64,000 nt of DNA from Pyrococcus furiosus DSM 3638 (GTDB lineage: Archaea > Methanobacteriota_B > Thermococci > Thermococcales > Thermococcaceae): positions 987,318 through 1,051,317 of the forward strand of contig NC_003413.1 in the NCBI RefSeq assembly GCF_000007305.1, given 5' to 3'. The notes under the pieces are model-generated. The model was not told where the DNA came from. It did no database searches and saw only the letters and a program-made list of their open reading frames with translations. Position numbers and translations under genes: made by a program. Below are positions 43,090 through 51,007 of the stretch, in pieces (positions within the stretch are counted from its first letter, which is position 1; every line of letters starts with the position of its first letter).

Positions 43090-43806
43090 GTGAAGTTGAG
43101 GTCTTTGATAGCAGTCCTACTCGGATTATTAATTATCGGGGCAAATACCGAAAGTGTAGCAGCACGTCCAGTAGATGACACAAAGCCTAAAAGTGGCATA
43201 GGTCTTGGTTCTTATGTCTCAATATCCATAGTAGGAGCCACACACTACTCTGTTCCACTCTATGGACCTGTTGGAGTTACTCTTAGGGAGATAGACATTT
43301 GGAAAGTTCAGAGGGGAAAAGACTATATAGTAGAGGTTAAATACTATAGGATCCCACTTAGTAGCCAGTATCAGTTTGTTGTAATATTTCCAGAAAGTGC
43401 TCAAGTGAATCTTAAGGAGGCTACTGATTTAGATGGGAAGAAAATACTTTCAAATGAGTACAAAAAGGTCGAGTATCTTGGTCCATGGCTTACAAAAAAC
43501 TCTTTCCACTTTAAAAAGGAAGGATGGTTGACATGGAAAGTTGGAGTTAGACTCCCAACGAGATTTACACAAACAGGCTGGACCATTGTTGGAACTATTG
43601 GAACATCAATGTCATCTTTCAGTGACGCAGGGAAACTCGTTACCTCCTTCTATGGGATTAAGAAGTTAGTTGAATCCCTAGGGAAGAAATTTACTTTAAG
43701 TGCTCTTAAGCGCCTTGCATTAAACTCAAATTTGATTAGACTCATAGTATCAATAATAGAAACAGGAGTCAACGCAGATATTGTATTTGTTTACGTAGAG
43801 GGGTGA
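43090..43806 (+). CDS. Secreted protein of unknown function
   Basis: About 238 residues from a GTG at 43090 with GGGGGTGA before it (GTG 43084 is possible). It has a signal peptide: Lys/Arg, then SLIAVLLGLLIIGAN, with cleavage likely after ESVAA. The mature part is beta-rich and Tyr/Lys-rich with one long basic stretch (YGIKKLVESLGKKFTLSALK), and ends with a hydrophobic helix (LIRLIVSIIETGVNADIVFVYV). I recognise no domain. It leads a three-gene run with two membrane-protein genes (4- and 0-base spacing). TATA at about 43023-43037. Confidence 0.7.
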   Translation: MKLRSLIAVLLGLLIIGANTESVAARPVDDTKPKSGIGLGSYVSISIVGATHYSVPLYGPVGVTLREIDIWKVQRGKDYIVEVKYYRIPLSSQYQFVVIFPESAQVNLKEATDLDGKKILSNEYKKVEYLGPWLTKNSFHFKKEGWLTWKVGVRLPTRFTQTGWTIVGTIGTSMSSFSDAGKLVTSFYGIKKLVESLGKKFTLSALKRLALNSNLIRLIVSIIETGVNADIVFVYVEG

Positions 43807-43810
43807 GTAT

Positions 43811-44173
43811 ATGAGAGTTTTAAGATTCTTTTCTGTTTACTTTTTTCTTTCACTGACGTTGTTAATTGAATCAACTTGGAAGCAACATCTCCCTTCGGAT
43901 TTTGTTGATACTTTTGTGTACACATTAATAATTCCAATAGGAGTTGCGTCTTTCATCTTGCTTAGCGCTCTAGTTCATGAACATAAAATGAAAGAGACCA
44001 AAAAAGCCTTTAGGGGATTCCTCAAGGTAATTGGTACATTGGGTGCAGGAACTATGCTTTCACTTTTACCTGCACTGACTAGTTACTGGACGAACCCTAC
44101 TCTTGGATTTATTGTACTGTTTATTATTCTACCCGGTCTCTATATCCTGGATAGGGTAATGGAGGGTTCCTAA
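43811..44173 (+). CDS. Small membrane protein next to the secreted-protein gene
   Basis: 120 residues with three or four membrane helices: about 6-20 (FFSVYFFLSLTLLIE), 35-55 (FVYTLIIPIGVASFILLSALVHE), 70-90 (VIGTLGAGTMLSLLPAL) and 98-112 (LGFIVLFIILPGLYILD). A basic EHKMKETKKAFRGFLK loop lies inside. No family recognised. It begins 4 bases after the secreted-protein stop (GGGGTGAGT region as ribosome site) and its TAA overlaps the ATG of the next gene by one base, so the three are one operon. Confidence 0.65.
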   Translation: MRVLRFFSVYFFLSLTLLIESTWKQHLPSDFVDTFVYTLIIPIGVASFILLSALVHEHKMKETKKAFRGFLKVIGTLGAGTMLSLLPALTSYWTNPTLGFIVLFIILPGLYILDRVMEGS

Positions 44174-44658
44174 TGTTTATTAGAAGATCAAAATGGTTCA
44201 AGATTTCACTATATGCTTGGATGTTTTATCTACCCCAAATATTTTCTATTTCACTGTGGGGAGCATCACTAGGGTACACAGGAATAATCTTGCTATTCTT
44301 GGTCTCTAGTATTTGATATACTATTCGAGGAATTATATTTTTACTACTTCCTATTTTTATTCTGAGCGCTGTTTTGAGATCTACTGCTCTCCTAACAATT
44401 GATACAATTGAGTATTTTAAGCCTGCTACATTTTATGGAGTTATTACATCCCTCTTAAGATTTCTTTCTCTTATATTTCCGGAAAGCTATACAATCAGGA
44501 TAATTCTCGAACAAGGAGTATTATTAGTTGCTCTCGCTATCTCGTATTATAAACTTGGAACCATTTTATCTCGAAACACATCTAATAAGTATTTAGCCTA
44601 TACGATGAGCATTGTAGCTGGAATAATTACCTGTCTCTTATTTCCTCCCCCATTATAG
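44173..44658 (+). pseudogene. Membrane-protein gene with an in-frame TGA at 44314
   Basis: From ATG 44173 (one base overlap with the preceding TAA) the frame encodes MFIRRSKWFKISLYAWMFYL and two hydrophobic stretches up to VSSI, then TGA at 44314-44316. The same frame continues open for 113 more codons to 44658 with further membrane helices (GIIFLLLPIFILSAVL, GVLLVALAISYYK, MSIVAGIITCLLF). Without the TGA the product would be a 161-residue membrane protein. Thermococcales do not use TGA as selenocysteine to my knowledge, so this is probably a nonsense mutation (TGG or CGA to TGA). Confidence 0.75.
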
Positions 44659-44872
44659 CAAGAAAAGTATAATCAGGCTTTTTAAACACTTTAGGGGCTC
44701 TATAATTGTTAAATTAGTGAAACCCCCTATTCTAATCTCTTTTCTTCTTAGATTTCGAATTTACAAAGAAATACGAGATAACCACAGGTATTTCTGAGTG
44801 GGAAACCTTCATGACATAATTCTATATGGAGAGAAGCAATACCTATCTTACTTATTCTTCATCAATTTTCAC

Positions 44873-46114
44873 CTATAGATACCATTCCGAAAAGCTACCC
44901 AAGTTCAACTTTTCAAGAGCTTTCATAACACCTAGAGCTATTCCATCCACCTCTATTCCCCCAGGAGGTCTATACCCATCTCCAACCACCAGAACTTCAT
45001 TTAATGGCCACTCGATATGTAGGCCAGCTCTCGTCCTATTCACAGGATTACCATCTCTATAAACCTGGGCAAGGAGAGGTTCCCCTTCGGGAAAAATCTC
45101 CAATAACTCCTCCCAGCCTTTTTCTATCGCTTTCTTGACATTTCCATTTTTCAAAGCCATGTGAGCCATTATTAATGTATACCCCTCTCTAGCTAAGCTC
45201 TTATCAAGCGCGGAAGGTTCGTTAAATCCATTGATCATTAACCCAGGAGTAAAGACTATTGTATTACCAATCCTCGGCTCTCCTGGGACTGCTAAATTGA
45301 ACTTTATCCCCTCGCTTGGCTCAATGGAATCAACTTGTTTGAGATAATCTCTATCAAAGTAGTCCCTTCCTATGAGCTTTACAGTTTCCCTTACACCAAC
45401 GTTTGATATTGCAACATCAAAGCTATACTCCTCATTATCCCTTGTATAAACCTTCTTTTCTTCAATATTGATTTCAACGACCTCTTTTCTCGTTAAAATC
45501 TTGCCCTTGTTTTCCATTATTATTCTTTCAAGCTCATCAATGACAGCCTTGCATCCCCCTCTAATTAGCCCAGGCCCTCCCCATCTTAAAGCTGCCCTAA
45601 TCTCTTTTGCCAACTCTAGAGCTGTAAGGTCACTAAGAGAAACGCTATCTGCCCACCCAGCAAAGCTCTCAAGAACACTCAGCAAGAACTCATTCTCTCC
45701 TATTTTCTCCTTTATCCATTCATCAGCGGGGATCTCTTCTTTAGGCAATTTATTCATCCGTATCTCAGCCAAGAGCTTGAGAGCTTTGGCCTTCTCCTTC
45801 ACGCTCAAGAACTTCCAGCTCTCCCTATAGTGAAAAATTTTCCCTTCCCACAGAATTTTCCCTTTTGGATTTGAATTCACTATTTCCACTTTAGCCCCCA
45901 AAATTCTTAGTAGATGTGCCAAAGGACCATCTTCGCCGTGAGGAATCATGTGTAAAGCTCCAGTAGAGAGCTGGAAGCCTTTATAGGGGAGATTCGTAAA
46001 CCTTCCTCCAATCATGGCTGACTTCTCTAGGACAATGATTTCATGTCCATTCCTCGCCAAAAATGCCCCAGCAAGAAGGCCACCAAGCCCAGCTCCAACA
46101 ACTACTGCCCTCAC
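44873..46114 (-). CDS. FAD-dependent oxidoreductase (phytoene desaturase/protoporphyrinogen-oxidase-like)
   Basis: 413 residues. The Rossmann FAD site is VVVGAGLGGLLAGAFLARNGH at the N-terminus with the second motif EKSAMIGGRFTNLPYKGFQLSTGALHM; the C-terminus has the FAD motif LVVGDGYRPPGGIEVDGIALGVMKALE. This is the phytoene desaturase/amine-oxidase superfamily, also related to archaeal geranylgeranyl reductases. No signal peptide. It overlaps the 3' end of coaD by 4 bases, so the pair is an operon, with CoaD upstream. Substrate unknown; carotenoid genes are not nearby. Confidence 0.88.
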   Translation of the reverse strand: MRAVVVGAGLGGLLAGAFLARNGHEIIVLEKSAMIGGRFTNLPYKGFQLSTGALHMIPHGEDGPLAHLLRILGAKVEIVNSNPKGKILWEGKIFHYRESWKFLSVKEKAKALKLLAEIRMNKLPKEEIPADEWIKEKIGENEFLLSVLESFAGWADSVSLSDLTALELAKEIRAALRWGGPGLIRGGCKAVIDELERIIMENKGKILTRKEVVEINIEEKKVYTRDNEEYSFDVAISNVGVRETVKLIGRDYFDRDYLKQVDSIEPSEGIKFNLAVPGEPRIGNTIVFTPGLMINGFNEPSALDKSLAREGYTLIMAHMALKNGNVKKAIEKGWEELLEIFPEGEPLLAQVYRDGNPVNRTRAGLHIEWPLNEVLVVGDGYRPPGGIEVDGIALGVMKALEKLNLGSFSEWYL

Positions 46115-46593
46115 TTCTCTTCCCTCCTAATTGGGTTGCCAAATGGGTCTATAAGTCCTGCCCTTATGAGGGAAGAGCTTATCTTACACCCGAGTCTACT
46201 CCTTATTATTGGAATGACAACTATGTCCAAAGGCCTTAAGCCCAACTCTTCCCTCGCCTTATTCACGAGAACAGCCCCCTTGTAAGTTTCCTCACTAACA
46301 ACTATAGCCTCTAAACTCTTAATTTTAGTTGTAAATCCAATAGCATTGTGAATCTTCATTATCCTATAGTTCCTGTATTTGTTCACCTCCAAGAACTTGA
46401 TGAGGTCGAGGAGCCTTTTCTCATAGGGGAGAATTCTCTCGGAGTATTGTTTTTCCTTAATCATCTCATCTGATGTTAAGCCTATGTAGACTATCTCACC
46501 AACTTCAAATGCTTTCCTCAAGAGGGCCTTGTGGCCCAGGTGAAGCCTATCGAAAGTTCCACCAACGACAACTTTTTTGTACTTCTTTTTCAT
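46111..46593 (-). CDS. coaD: Phosphopantetheine adenylyltransferase (archaeal PPAT)
   Basis: 160 residues. It joins ATP and 4'-phosphopantetheine to dephospho-CoA, the penultimate step of CoA synthesis. The nucleotidyltransferase motif GGTFDRLHLGHKALL is at residues 11-25 and the ISSSLIRAGLI end corresponds to the ISSTxIR motif of this superfamily. Archaeal PPAT is divergent from bacterial CoaD but characterised in P. abyssi. First gene of a pair with the oxidoreductase. Confidence 0.93.
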   Translation of the reverse strand: MKKKYKKVVVGGTFDRLHLGHKALLRKAFEVGEIVYIGLTSDEMIKEKQYSERILPYEKRLLDLIKFLEVNKYRNYRIMKIHNAIGFTTKIKSLEAIVVSEETYKGAVLVNKAREELGLRPLDIVVIPIIRSRLGCKISSSLIRAGLIDPFGNPIRREEK

Positions 46594-46639
46594 CGCTACC
46601 CTTTTATCTTGATTAAATAAAAACTTCTCGGGGGTTGAA

Positions 46640-47968
46640 ATGAGGTACTTCTTTTACCCAAATAGTGTGGCCATATTTGGCTCATTCAGAGAGGGAGCAA
46701 TAGCGAGGGAAATACTGAGGAACATAGTTGAGGGAGGATTTGAGGGCAAGATAATTCCTGTGAATCCCAAAGGTGGAGAAGTAGAAGTGGCGGGTAAAAA
46801 ATTTAACATAAAAGAGAAGCTCGATGAGCCAGTTGATGTTTCAATAATAGCCATACCAGCAAAGCTCGTTCCAGAATTGATAAGGGGACTAAAAGGGCTT
46901 ACAAAAGGAGCTGTAGTTATCTCCGCTGGATTCTCTGAGGTTGGAAATGTGGAGCTTGAAAAAGAGCTAATAAAAGCTGCAAAAGAAGCTGGAATTAGGG
47001 TGATAGGGCCAAACTGTGCGGGGATCTTCGGGGTTCATGCAAAGTTCTACGGTTCCTTTGAAGTCCGCGTTAATCCGGGAGGGCTAGCTCTGATAAGCCA
47101 AAGTGGAGCATTTGGAGGAGCAGCATTGGCCATGGGGAATGAAGAAGGCATTGGATTTTCAGCCTTCGTTAGCTATGGGAACGCCGCTGACCTTGATGAG
47201 AGTGATTTTCTAAGGTTCTTTGCCGACGATGAAAATACTAGGGTTATTGGTCTCTACATTGAAGGAGTAAAGGATGGAAGAAAGTTCCTGGATGCACTCC
47301 GTTATGCAGCGTCAAAAAAGCCCGTCATAATCCTTAAAGCGGGAAAAAGTAGGGCCGGAGCGAGGGCTGCCGCATCTCACACAGGCTCCCTTGCTGGAAG
47401 TTACGAAATATACAGGGCTGCATTCAGGCAGGCTGGGGCAATAGAAGTTGAGGAGATGGAAGAGCTTTTCGATGCAGCTAAGGCCTTTGAGATGTACGAA
47501 AGAGCTGGAAGGAGAGTGGCAATTATAACCAATTCAGGTGGCCCAGGAGTTTTGGCTACTGACAAGCTTGAGAGATTGGGGTTAGAAATTGCCAAGCTGA
47601 CTGAAGAAACAGTGGAGGAATTAAGGAGTTTTTTGCCTCCCCAGTGCTCAGTAAAGAATCCAGTTGATTTGATAGCGGATGCAGACTATGAAAGGTATAA
47701 GAGGGCCATTGAAGTTGTGTGTAGGGATGAGAATGTGGATGCCATTCTGGTGATATGCGTTCCACCAATATTCATACCCAGCGAGGAGATAGCAAGAGCT
47801 GTTGTCGAGGCAAATTGTGATAAGCCAATAATAGTAAACTTCATGGCTGGGGAGTTAGTAAGGGAGGGAATAAAAATTTTAGAAAGCAAAAAAATAAAGA
47901 ACTTCCCAACTCCAGAGAGGGCAGCAAAAGCTTTGTATTGGCTCAGCCTAAGGTCTAGTAGCGAATGA
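46640..47968 (+). CDS. ADP-forming acyl-CoA synthetase, alpha subunit paralogue
   Basis: 442 residues. It has the CoA-binding domain (FYPNSVAIFGSFREGAIARE, VIGPNCAGIFGV), the succinyl-CoA synthetase-like fold with SQSGAFGGAALAM, and the phosphohistidine region ASHTGSLAGS, where His is transiently phosphorylated. These enzymes convert acyl-CoA, ADP and Pi to the acid and ATP at the end of sugar and peptide fermentation. P. furiosus has several alpha subunits with different acyl ranges; this is one of the less studied ones. The beta subunit is not adjacent. GGGGGTTG precedes the ATG. Confidence 0.93.
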   Translation: MRYFFYPNSVAIFGSFREGAIAREILRNIVEGGFEGKIIPVNPKGGEVEVAGKKFNIKEKLDEPVDVSIIAIPAKLVPELIRGLKGLTKGAVVISAGFSEVGNVELEKELIKAAKEAGIRVIGPNCAGIFGVHAKFYGSFEVRVNPGGLALISQSGAFGGAALAMGNEEGIGFSAFVSYGNAADLDESDFLRFFADDENTRVIGLYIEGVKDGRKFLDALRYAASKKPVIILKAGKSRAGARAAASHTGSLAGSYEIYRAAFRQAGAIEVEEMEELFDAAKAFEMYERAGRRVAIITNSGGPGVLATDKLERLGLEIAKLTEETVEELRSFLPPQCSVKNPVDLIADADYERYKRAIEVVCRDENVDAILVICVPPIFIPSEEIARAVVEANCDKPIIVNFMAGELVREGIKILESKKIKNFPTPERAAKALYWLSLRSSSE

Positions 47969-48146
47969 ACTTGTTGACGCTGGTTATCATTACCTTTGCT
48001 TTTTCATATTCCACTGCCACTTCGTTTGGTGGCCCCACTGGTTGGGCTACTTCTTGCTCTTCCTTCTCTTCTCTTCCTGGGAGGAACTTGTTGAGCATCC
48101 TCCAAAACTGTGGTAGGATTACTATTTTGCTCTCATACCTCTCCAT
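47955..48146 (-). CDS. Small conserved hypothetical protein
   Basis: 63 residues from ATG 48146, with GGTGAT about 4 bases upstream; upstream in-frame ATGs at 48152 and others are less likely. It begins MERYESKIVILPQFWRML, has an acidic linker (GREEKEEQEVAQPVG) and a short C-terminal helix. A TTTATATATG TATA-like stretch lies near 48180-48190. Its end overlaps the converging alpha-subunit gene by 14 bases. It is too short and undistinguished for a family call. Confidence 0.55.
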   Translation of the reverse strand: MERYESKIVILPQFWRMLNKFLPGREEKEEQEVAQPVGPPNEVAVEYEKAKVMITSVNKFIRY

Positions 48147-48241
48147 TTCCATCACCACTAGAAGTGATACCATATACATATATAAACATTTCGAAAATAG
48201 AATATGTAATAGACAATAGTCTATATAGCAATATATAGAAA

Positions 48242-48300
48242 AGAGTCAGGCGTGGGCGTCCTTCATCATCAACTCAGCCTTCTGACTACTCATCATCCAC
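48242..48300 (-). ncRNA. C/D box guide sRNA downstream of the DUF371 gene
   Basis: Minus strand: C ATGATGA (48296-48290), a 12-base guide, D' CTGA (48277-48274), a 4-base gap, C' ATGATGA (48269-48263), a 13-base guide, D CTGA (48249-48246). All boxes are perfect. The C box overlaps the last codons and stop of the DUF371 gene (GATGATGAGTAG), so the RNA is probably cut from its 3' end. Guides GTAGTCAGAAGG and AGGACGCCCACGC predict targets CCTTCTGACTAC and GCGTGGGCGTCCT, methylated opposite the fifth base before each D box (a C and a G). Confidence 0.92.
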
Positions 48301-48738
48301 AATAATCTCTATAACTGCAGTGGTGTTTGGATCTTTAAGCCTTTCAACGATCCTCCTATCTATATCTTTAGCAGCCTTGTTGGCTTTAATTGCAAGCGTT
48401 CTCCCATCTATCCAGTTGCTTTTTCTTATAACCATAGAAGTTTCGCTTTCCAGAGTTAGCCTGGGATCCCCATAGGCTGTAACCTCATCAACAAGCTCGC
48501 CAACTCTAATTAATATTTTAATTTTCTTTCCAGACCTTATAGCCTCCTTAACTTCCTGAGATAAATCTTTAAGAGCCTTATCTGCAGATATGCAGATAAT
48601 ACAGTCTCCCCTCTCCGTTAGGTAATCTTCTCTGGTTATCTCAAAAGTGGAGCGGTGGGTCGCCTTGACGTTTCTGTGACCTTTGCATATAATAATTTCC
48701 CTTATCATAGGCGAAAAAGGGAAATCAAGGTTCACCAT
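48286..48738 (-). CDS. DUF371 family protein
   Basis: 150 residues from ATG 48738 (ATG 48708 inside the frame is possible and closer to family starts). Family features: IICKGHRNVKATHRSTFEITRED, GDCIICISADKALKDLS and LIRVGELVDEVTAYGDPRLTLESE, and a basic IKANKAAKDIDRRIVERLK. DUF371 is an archaeal protein of unknown role. It overlaps the end of the PDCD5-like gene by 7 bases, so it is translationally coupled to it, and its last codons contribute to the C box of the following guide RNA. Confidence 0.87.
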   Translation of the reverse strand: MVNLDFPFSPMIREIIICKGHRNVKATHRSTFEITREDYLTERGDCIICISADKALKDLSQEVKEAIRSGKKIKILIRVGELVDEVTAYGDPRLTLESETSMVIRKSNWIDGRTLAIKANKAAKDIDRRIVERLKDPNTTAVIEIIVDDE

Positions 48739-49070
48739 TTAATTCTAAATTCTCTCCTTGTTCTCGCCTCTATTTGGGCCAGAATCTTCTTCATTTTTGC
48801 ATCGTCTATCTTCTCGGTTATCTGGCCTGCCTGGTAAAGCTGGACAAGTATAAGCTCAACCTGCCTCGCAAGCTCAGGCTTCACGAGCTTAACTCTGGCC
48901 AACCTTTCTCTCGCCTCAGGAGTTAGAATTCTCCTCAATATCGCCTGGATTTGAGCTTCAATTAACGCCTGTTGCCTCTCTGCTTCTTCTTGAGCCTTTT
49001 GCTGCTCTAAGTATTTCTTCTGCAATTCCATGAGCTTCCTTCTCCTAATCTCCTCAATGTCCTCAGCCAT
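48732..49070 (-). CDS. PDCD5-like DNA-binding protein
   Basis: 112 residues from ATG 49070 (GGTGAGAG just upstream). A charged N-terminal helix (DIEEIRRRKLMELQKKYLEQ) leads to a triple-helix bundle (ILTPEARERLARVKLVKPEL, then KIDDAKMKKILAQI) ending EARTRREFRIKW. The archaeal homologue of human PDCD5 binds double-stranded DNA and is of unknown biological role. It forms a two-gene unit with DUF371, a pairing I recall in Thermococcales. Confidence 0.93.
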   Translation of the reverse strand: MAEDIEEIRRRKLMELQKKYLEQQKAQEEAERQQALIEAQIQAILRRILTPEARERLARVKLVKPELARQVELILVQLYQAGQITEKIDDAKMKKILAQIEARTRREFRIKW

Positions 49071-49103
49071 CTCTCTCACCTACCTCTACATTGTTAACAA
49101 CAA

Positions 49104-49406
49104 TTAAAAATGTATTGCATCGATTACTGTCTTCAAGTGACTCAAGAATTTCCTGGTTTCTTCCATGCCATAATCGGTTATCTCCACCATAGTCCTAGGC
49201 CTGTCCGCTATCACCTTGTATGTTCTCACGAATCCATGCTTCTCAAGCACTTTAATGTGGGAATCAAGATTTCCAGGAGTTAGGTCGAGAGCCTTTTGAA
49301 TATGAGAAAAAGGAGCTCTCCTCCTGGGAAAGAGATATATCATAATTCCCAGCCTAACAGGATTTCCCAGGGTGTGAGATTTCATGATCTCTTTGATTTC
49401 TTCCAT
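49104..49406 (-). CDS. Winged-helix transcriptional regulator
   Basis: 100 residues. Fold of the ArsR/MarR-like wHTH: LGNPVRLGIMIYLFPRRRAPF, recognition helix LDLTPGNLDSHIKVLEKHGFV and the wing ADRPRTMVEITDYGM, then a C-terminal dimerisation helix. No ligand cysteines. It follows directly after the membrane-protein gene on the same strand (the ATG shares the previous stop region). Such HTH/membrane pairs are common in Thermococcales; the target is likely the pair itself. Confidence 0.88.
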   Translation of the reverse strand: MEEIKEIMKSHTLGNPVRLGIMIYLFPRRRAPFSHIQKALDLTPGNLDSHIKVLEKHGFVRTYKVIADRPRTMVEITDYGMEETRKFLSHLKTVIDAIHF

Positions 49407-49912
49407 TAGATCACCCTAAAGGTCTTGTATAGGTTAATTAACGTCACAACTGAGTATGTAAGGATTATTAATGCTGTCGCAAGTTCCCAAGTGGGACTTA
49501 CAAACGTTAAAATTACCAACAGAGGGATTAACATGCTGTTCTCTCTGAAGGACATGTACATTCCCAGGTGGCCAAGTGCTATCATAGAGGCTAGCCCTCT
49601 TGCATCTCCTAGAAGGCCAAAGGCAACGCCACCAATTATCCAACCAATTATCCAACCGTAGCTTACTTTTCCCTCACTGGCCTCAACTTTTAGATATTTG
49701 TTGTAAACCTTCACAGTTACAAGAATTATTAGGGCTATTGTGATAGGCCAGTAAATGCCCGTATATTTAGGTGCCAGGAAAAATACCAAAAGGTAGCCTC
49801 CCATGCCCGCTAGCCAAGCTGAATAAATCAAGGCAGTGTATATATGAAAAGTGGCCATAAGCTTCTTCTCAACCTTGTCAAGTACTTCTTTTAGTTCTTT
49901 AACCCCCTCCAT
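49406..49912 (-). CDS. Membrane protein paired with the regulator
   Basis: 168 residues from ATG 49912 (TTTGGTGGGATTT upstream). A charged N-terminal 20-residue helix is followed by about five membrane helices: FHIYTALIYSAWLAGMGGYLL, YWPITIALIILVTVKV, YGWIIGWIIGGVAFGLLG, LIPLLVILTFVSPTWEL and ATALIILTYSVVTLINLY. No family recognised. A TATA element AGTATAAATA lies at about 49944-49953 (minus strand). The HTH gene begins at its stop codon. The pair may respond to a membrane signal. Confidence 0.75.
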   Translation of the reverse strand: MEGVKELKEVLDKVEKKLMATFHIYTALIYSAWLAGMGGYLLVFFLAPKYTGIYWPITIALIILVTVKVYNKYLKVEASEGKVSYGWIIGWIIGGVAFGLLGDARGLASMIALGHLGMYMSFRENSMLIPLLVILTFVSPTWELATALIILTYSVVTLINLYKTFRVI

Positions 49913-49972
49913 AAATCCCACCAAAAATTAAATGGAGGTAGAGGTATTTATACTCAGGTCAAACTCTGTAGT

Positions 49973-50581
49973 TCAGAGCTTAGGTTTGTACTTTACAACA
50001 TCCTCATTAATGGGAAAGTATGGAAGTTTTTCTCTGGAAGATATGATTACGATGCCCCTCTTCTTAAGAGTATCAACAATTCCCTTTAATATTTCGTGCT
50101 TTGAGTCTTCATCTATAGCTACAACCGGATCGTCTAGAACAAATATTTCGGCATTGACGAGTAGAGCTGAAGCCAACTGAATTCTCCTCTTCATCCCCTG
50201 GGAACATTTTTCAAACTTTATATTCTCGTCGGAAATACCAACCAAATCAAGAGCCCTTACCACTTCCTCCATACTTGGGTTTACACCATATAAACTGGCT
50301 ACTGCCTTAAGATAGTCTCTAGCCCTTACCTTATTTGGGACCAAAATACTCTCGGGGAGGAAGAATATCTTCCCTCTAACCTTCCTTATTGGAGCACCAT
50401 TGTAGAGAATCTCCCCTTTTAGAGGTTTTAGATAAGTGGCTATTGTTTTTAGAAGGGTGGTTTTCCCTATCCCGTTGGGGCCATAGAAGTTTACTGCATC
50501 ACCATTTTCCAGCTCAAGTGTAATATCTTCTAGAAGGGGCCTCTTGTAGCCAACGCTTAGCTCTCTTATTTCAAGCTTCAT
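49973..50581 (-). CDS. ABC transporter ATP-binding protein
   Basis: About 202 residues from ATG 50581, which overlaps the upstream stop as ATGA; GGGAGC precedes it. Walker A is YGPNGIGKTTLLK at about residues 33-45, the Q-loop area is KIFFLPES, the signature is CSQGMKRRIQLA instead of LSGGQ, and Walker B is EIFVLDDPVVAIDED. It energises export or import through the adjacent membrane proteins. Its switch His is replaced by a Ser/Arg-rich end (VIISSREKLPY), so activity may be altered. It is the last gene of a four-gene minus-strand run; a short inverted repeat CTCTG/CAGAG at 49965-49979 follows its stop. Confidence 0.9.
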   Translation of the reverse strand: MKLEIRELSVGYKRPLLEDITLELENGDAVNFYGPNGIGKTTLLKTIATYLKPLKGEILYNGAPIRKVRGKIFFLPESILVPNKVRARDYLKAVASLYGVNPSMEEVVRALDLVGISDENIKFEKCSQGMKRRIQLASALLVNAEIFVLDDPVVAIDEDSKHEILKGIVDTLKKRGIVIISSREKLPYFPINEDVVKYKPKL

Positions 50582-51006
50582 TTTGCTCCCTCCCAAAGAC
50601 CTCTTAGGCCAGAAAGAGAGATTATCAAAAATATAATACCAGTGAGTCCGTATCCTATCTCTATAAGTAGCAATCCAAAAACAAAGGGCAACAAAAATCC
50701 AAGGATCCATCCTATAATGTATCTCTGGTTTGGAATATCAGTTTGAGGAATCCATATAAATGCTAACTTTTTATAGTCAATTCTCACTTCTACAGGTGAG
50801 GATATCGGAAGGTATTGAGCAACTTCATGAAGATAAACAGCTCCAATTACTGGAATTGTAAAATTTTTGAGTATGAATGAGAGAACGCAGCTTAAAGTTC
50901 TAACTCCAACTATATATGTGATCCCTAAAGGTATTACTGTAATTAGACCAGCCAGATAGATAGTGAAAAATGTTAGGGACTTAAAAAAGCTTACGTAATG
51001 CTTCAT
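50578..51006 (-). CDS. Membrane protein of the ABC locus, with a degenerate HExxH motif
   Basis: 142 residues with helices at about 8-30 (SLTFFTIYLAGLITVIPLGIT), 35-60 and two at the end (IIGWILGFLLPFVFGLLLIE, LTGIIFLIISLSGL). GAVYLHEVAQYLPIS contains a HExxQ motif, similar to the HExxH of DUF3267-type membrane zincins but with the second His changed, so it is likely not a protease. It sits between permease and ATPase genes, overlapping the latter by 4 bases. It is probably a transporter subunit. Confidence 0.7.
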   Translation of the reverse strand: MKHYVSFFKSLTFFTIYLAGLITVIPLGITYIVGVRTLSCVLSFILKNFTIPVIGAVYLHEVAQYLPISSPVEVRIDYKKLAFIWIPQTDIPNQRYIIGWILGFLLPFVFGLLLIEIGYGLTGIIFLIISLSGLRGLWEGAK

Positions 51007-51007
51007 T

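Noticed and set aside
44314-44316. TGA as selenocysteine
   Set aside because: Pyrococcus is not known to use selenocysteine, the codon lies in a membrane helix region without redox motif, and no SECIS-like stem was seen.
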